DNA of 8,108 nucleotides from Candidatus Avipropionibacterium avicola (GTDB lineage Bacteria; Actinomycetota; Actinomycetes; Propionibacteriales; Propionibacteriaceae). Position numbers and translations under genes: made by a program. Below the pieces are notes generated by a model. The model did no database searches. It was not told the DNA's origin and saw only the letters and a program-made list of their open reading frames with translations. This document shows, piece by piece, positions 5,664 to 8,108 of this stretch. Position 1 is the stretch's first letter. Each line of letters opens with the position of its first letter. The stretch covers positions 1 to 8,108 of the forward strand of contig DVLP01000392.1 of assembly GCA_018715445.1 (NCBI GenBank). Direction: 5' to 3'.

Positions 5664-6458
5664 TCAGTCGGGGTCAGGTCCCAACGAGACTACGGGTGCC
5701 TGCAGTGTGACGCACGGTTCCCCGTCCCCCGAGGTGAGGTGGCGATAGGTCCCGGTGGTGGTCAGGCCGTGGCGCAGCAGTGCCGCGTCGAGCCCGACCC
5801 AGGCATCACCGATGTCACCAGGGTCGGGGCCGAGGTCGATCGTCACCCCGTGCTCGCACGCCGACACCTCGAACACCTCCCACCGGTCGTCCGGTGGGCC
5901 GTCCACGACGCCGACGGTCACCTCGATGTTGCCGCCATCAGGACGGCCGTGGTAAGTCCGGACCAGCCCAGCATCCGGCAGGACGGCCCGTACGGCCGCG
6001 CTCAGCTCGCTGACCGCGTGGCCGATGCCGGTCTCGTCACCGACCTCGACCCGCAGGCCGCGGATCTGCAGTGCAGGAAGGGATTGCAGGGCAAGACTGG
6101 TCGCCGACATGGCGACTCCTCTCTCGATCGATCGGATCCGTCGCCGTACCGCAGTCAGGCTCGCCCTGGCGGTGCGCACCTGGTCGACCAGGTCCTGCTC
6201 GCCGGACCGCAACAGATCCAGCAACCGCTCCGCGGTGAGGTCACCCTCCAGGAGTCGACCCACCTCGTCCAGACCGAATCCCCAACCCCGCAAGGTGGTG
6301 ATCGCGTGGACGCGTCCGGACTGACTCGCGGCATAGCGGCGATATCCGGTCACAGGGTCCACCTGTGCCGGCTCCAGCAGGCCGAGGTCGTCCCAGTGGC
6401 GCAACATCCGTCGCGACACTCCGGTCCGGTCGGCGAGTTCTCCGATGCTCATCAACAT
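5664..6458 (-). CDS. MerR-family regulator with GyrI-like effector-binding domain
   Basis: The protein is 264 residues from the ATG at 6456-6458. The MerR DNA-binding domain opens it: SIGELADRTGVSRRMLRHWDD (4-24), the wing LLEPAQVDPVTGYRRY, then the second helix pair. A long dimerisation helix covers about 75-115. From about residue 125 the GyrI-like/BmrR-type ligand domain follows, with YHG, then IEVTVGVVDG and GDIGDAWVGLDAALLRHGL as its marks. There are no metal-binding cysteines of the CueR or ZntR kind, so an organic ligand is expected. The Glu commonly found in the terminal ELQxPV-like motif appears as Thr251 in TLQAPV. The chosen start lies nine bases after the -10 box of a MerR-type promoter; a GTG at 6482 would lie upstream of that box. 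It likely activates its own gene and the VOC gene. Confidence 0.93.
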   Translation of the reverse strand: MLMSIGELADRTGVSRRMLRHWDDLGLLEPAQVDPVTGYRRYAASQSGRVHAITTLRGWGFGLDEVGRLLEGDLTAERLLDLLRSGEQDLVDQVRTARASLTAVRRRIRSIERGVAMSATSLALQSLPALQIRGLRVEVGDETGIGHAVSELSAAVRAVLPDAGLVRTYHGRPDGGNIEVTVGVVDGPPDDRWEVFEVSACEHGVTIDLGPDPGDIGDAWVGLDAALLRHGLTTTGTYRHLTSGDGEPCVTLQAPVVSLGPDPD

Positions 6459-6467
6459 GGTGATCCC

Positions 6468-6498
6468 ATCCGACTCCTTCACACAGGGAGAAGGTCAA
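6468..6498 (-). promoter_or_regulatory. MerR-type promoter with 19-bp spacer, autoregulatory
   Basis: On the minus strand TTGACC (6498-6493) is followed by exactly 19 bases and then TCGGAT (6473-6468). The spacer carries the dyad CCTTC, nine bases, GAAGG, whose left arm overlaps the -35 box. This matches the known layout of MerR-family promoters, in which an overlong 19-20 bp spacer is shortened by DNA distortion when the activator binds. Transcription would start within about three bases of the ATG at 6458, giving a leaderless or nearly leaderless mRNA. Confidence 0.7.
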
Positions 6499-6511
6499 GC
6501 CTGCGCCACGA

Positions 6512-8108
6512 TCAGCTCCGTCGCAGCCACACCGTGGTCTCGGCCGGCAGCTCGGGCGCGTCGGGCAACTCACCCGAGCCGAGCACGACCTCACCGTCGG
6601 GCAGAGGCACCGTCTCGGTGGAGAAGTTGGTCACGCACACCCATCCGTTGGGTCGGGCGAAGGCCAGTACGTCCTCGTCACCGGTGTCGATCCACTCCAA
6701 GGTCTCGTCGGTCTGGAGCTGGCGACGCACAGCGAGCGCTGTGCGATACATCCGCAGGGTCGACCATCCCGGGTCGCCATCCTGGGCGGCCACGCTCAGC
6801 GGAGCGAACCACTCCGGCTGGGGCAGGTGCGCACCGTTGCTGCCGAAGCCGTACGAGGACCCCTCCGGTGTCCAGGGCAGCGGCACCCGGCAGCCGTCCC
6901 GGCCGACATCGACACCGGTGTTGCGGAAGAAGGTCGGATCCTGACGCTGGTCGTCGTCGATCTCGGTCACCTCGAACAGGCCCAGTTCCTCACCCTGGTA
7001 GAGATAGGTCGACCCGGGCAACGCCAACAGCAGCAGCGTGGCCGCGCGTGCTCGCCGCAGCCCCTTCGCCCGGTCGAGCTGGTCGGCCGGCGCACCGGCC
7101 AACATCCATTCCCGGCCGTCCTGGTGCGCGTCGTCGTCATCCTCGTCGGCTGCCGGATCGGCCTCCAGCGGCGGCAGACCGTACCGGGTGGGGTGGCGCA
7201 CCACGTCGTGGTTCGACAGCACCCAGGTGCTCGACGAACCGCTCTCGGCCGCCAGCGCGATGTTCTCGGTGATCACCTCACGGAACTGCTCGGCCTCGAA
7301 GTCGGCGCCGAGCAGGTCGAAGTTGAACGCCTGCCCCAGCCCGTCCGCGCTCGCGTACCGCGGGCGGCGGTGGGTCGGCACCCAGGCCTCGGCGACCCCG
7401 ATCCGGGGCGGGTCGTACTGGTTGAACAGCTGGCGCCACTCCCGATAGATCTCGTGCACCTCGTCGCGGTCCCACAGCGGGCTGGCGCCGTCGACCAGGT
7501 CTTCCAGCTCGGCCTGGGGTGGCAGCGGCTCGGTCAGGTCCTTGGCCATCCCGTGGGCGACATCGATCCGGAAGCCGTCGACGCCCCGGTCGGCCCAGAA
7601 CCGCAGGATCCGCAGGAACTCCTGACGGACCTCCTGGTTGTGCCAGTTGAGGTCGGGCTGCTCGGGGGCGAACAGATGGAAGTAGAACTGTCCGTCCCCG
7701 ACCGGCTCCCAGGTGGATCCGCCGAACATCGCGGTCCAGTCGGTCAACGGCTGGTCACCGTCGGGACCGACGCCGTCACGGAAGATGTAGCGGTCCCGTT
7801 CCGGGGAGCCCTTGCCGGCGGCCAGTGCCTCGCGGAACCAGCGGTGCAGGTTGGAGCTGTGGTTGGGGACGATGTCGACGATGACGCGGATCCCGAAGCC
7901 GTGCAGCACCGTCAGCAGTTCGTCGAACTCGGCCAGTGTCCCGATCCGCGGATCGACGTCACAGTAGTCGTCGACGTCATAGCCACCGTCGGCGAGCTGG
8001 GACGGATAGAACGGGCTCAACCAGACCGCGTCCACACCGAGCTCGACCAGGTGGTCGACCCGCGACAGGATCCCGTGCAGGTCGCCGATGCCGTCCCCGT
8101 TGCCGTCG
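6512..8108 (-). CDS. GH13 alpha-glucosidase / oligo-1,6-glucosidase-like enzyme (5' end outside window)
   Basis: The visible 531 residues lack only an estimated 20 to 30 N-terminal residues of a GH13 enzyme. The frame opens with DGNGDGIGDL, the Ca2+-binding segment of this subfamily. The conserved regions follow in order: DIVPNH; QPDLN, the fifth-region mark of the oligo-1,6-glucosidase group; GFRIDVAHG with the nucleophile Asp (codon 7564-7562); GVAEAW with the acid/base Glu (7390-7388); and LSNHDVVRH with the transition-state Asp (7207-7205). A C-terminal beta domain ends at the TGA. The DVAHG sequence is frequent in actinobacterial AglA-type alpha-glucosidases. The Val after the nucleophile is linked in yeast enzymes with alpha-1,6 activity, so isomalto- as well as malto-oligosaccharides are possible substrates. 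No signal peptide can be judged. The MerR gene follows after 53 bases with its own promoter. Confidence 0.95.
   Translation of the reverse strand, partial: DGNGDGIGDLHGILSRVDHLVELGVDAVWLSPFYPSQLADGGYDVDDYCDVDPRIGTLAEFDELLTVLHGFGIRVIVDIVPNHSSNLHRWFREALAAGKGSPERDRYIFRDGVGPDGDQPLTDWTAMFGGSTWEPVGDGQFYFHLFAPEQPDLNWHNQEVRQEFLRILRFWADRGVDGFRIDVAHGMAKDLTEPLPPQAELEDLVDGASPLWDRDEVHEIYREWRQLFNQYDPPRIGVAEAWVPTHRRPRYASADGLGQAFNFDLLGADFEAEQFREVITENIALAAESGSSSTWVLSNHDVVRHPTRYGLPPLEADPAADEDDDDAHQDGREWMLAGAPADQLDRAKGLRRARAATLLLLALPGSTYLYQGEELGLFEVTEIDDDQRQDPTFFRNTGVDVGRDGCRVPLPWTPEGSSYGFGSNGAHLPQPEWFAPLSVAAQDGDPGWSTLRMYRTALAVRRQLQTDETLEWIDTGDEDVLAFARPNGWVCVTNFSTETVPLPDGEVVLGSGELPDAPELPAETTVWLRRS

Noticed and set aside
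6459..6482. Upstream GTG start for the MerR protein
   Set aside because: It would place the start codon upstream of the -10 box of the MerR-type promoter, and MerR proteins usually begin a few residues before the SIGELA-like helix.
6445..7272. Plus-strand open frame opposite the glucosidase gene
   Set aside because: Its product is extremely rich in Arg, Pro and Ala, which is typical of a shadow frame in GC-rich DNA, and the opposite strand encodes a well-conserved GH13 enzyme.

Overview
This window comes from a GC-rich bacterium whose codons end mostly in G or C. That composition, a Tat-type lipoprotein signal, and two genes that look leaderless or nearly so point to an actinobacterium, possibly in or near Propionibacteriales. 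The lineage below the phylum is a guess. No rRNA, tRNA, insertion sequence, CRISPR array, phage gene or long repeat was seen. Coding density is high: the longest stretch without a gene is about 170 bases, between the divergent TetR and Nudix genes.

Layout. Bases 1-60 are the tail of a plus-strand gene that starts outside the window. A convergent hairpin (80-98) separates it from a minus-strand operon of three tightly overlapping genes: a TetR-family repressor (2432-1746), then two alpha/beta-hydrolases (1749-928 and 950-84). The TetR gene is divergent from a plus-strand pair: a Nudix hydrolase (2599-3090) and an unrecognised 124-residue protein (3136-3510). The TetR-Nudix intergenic region holds candidate promoters for both directions, nested dyads in the TetR leader, and an 11-bp perfect inverted repeat with one arm beside each promoter. 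A short hairpin separates the unknown gene from the next convergent minus-strand block.

The second minus-strand block, read from right to left, is: a GH13 alpha-glucosidase truncated by the window edge (8108-6512); a MerR-family regulator with a GyrI-like effector domain (6458-5664); a VOC-family protein (5649-5296); and a Tat-exported lipoprotein of the ABC solute-binding type (5163-3526). The glucosidase and the binding protein both fit saccharide use, but no permease or ATPase gene is visible and the MerR-VOC pair sits between them. The MerR gene has a promoter of classic MerR architecture: TTGACC, a 19-bp spacer carrying a dyad, then TCGGAT, ending 9 bases before the start codon.

How the genes may work together. 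Two small inducible modules can be argued from sequence. In the first, TetR controls itself and two coupled hydrolases. In the second, MerR controls itself and a VOC protein. Both have the form of a ligand-sensing regulator with the enzymes or binding proteins that act on the ligand, but the ligands cannot be read from sequence. Nothing here is clearly a new kind of system. The most specific observations are the MerR-type promoter, the nested TetR operator candidates, the divergent inverted repeat, the orphan binding protein and the unassigned 124-residue protein.
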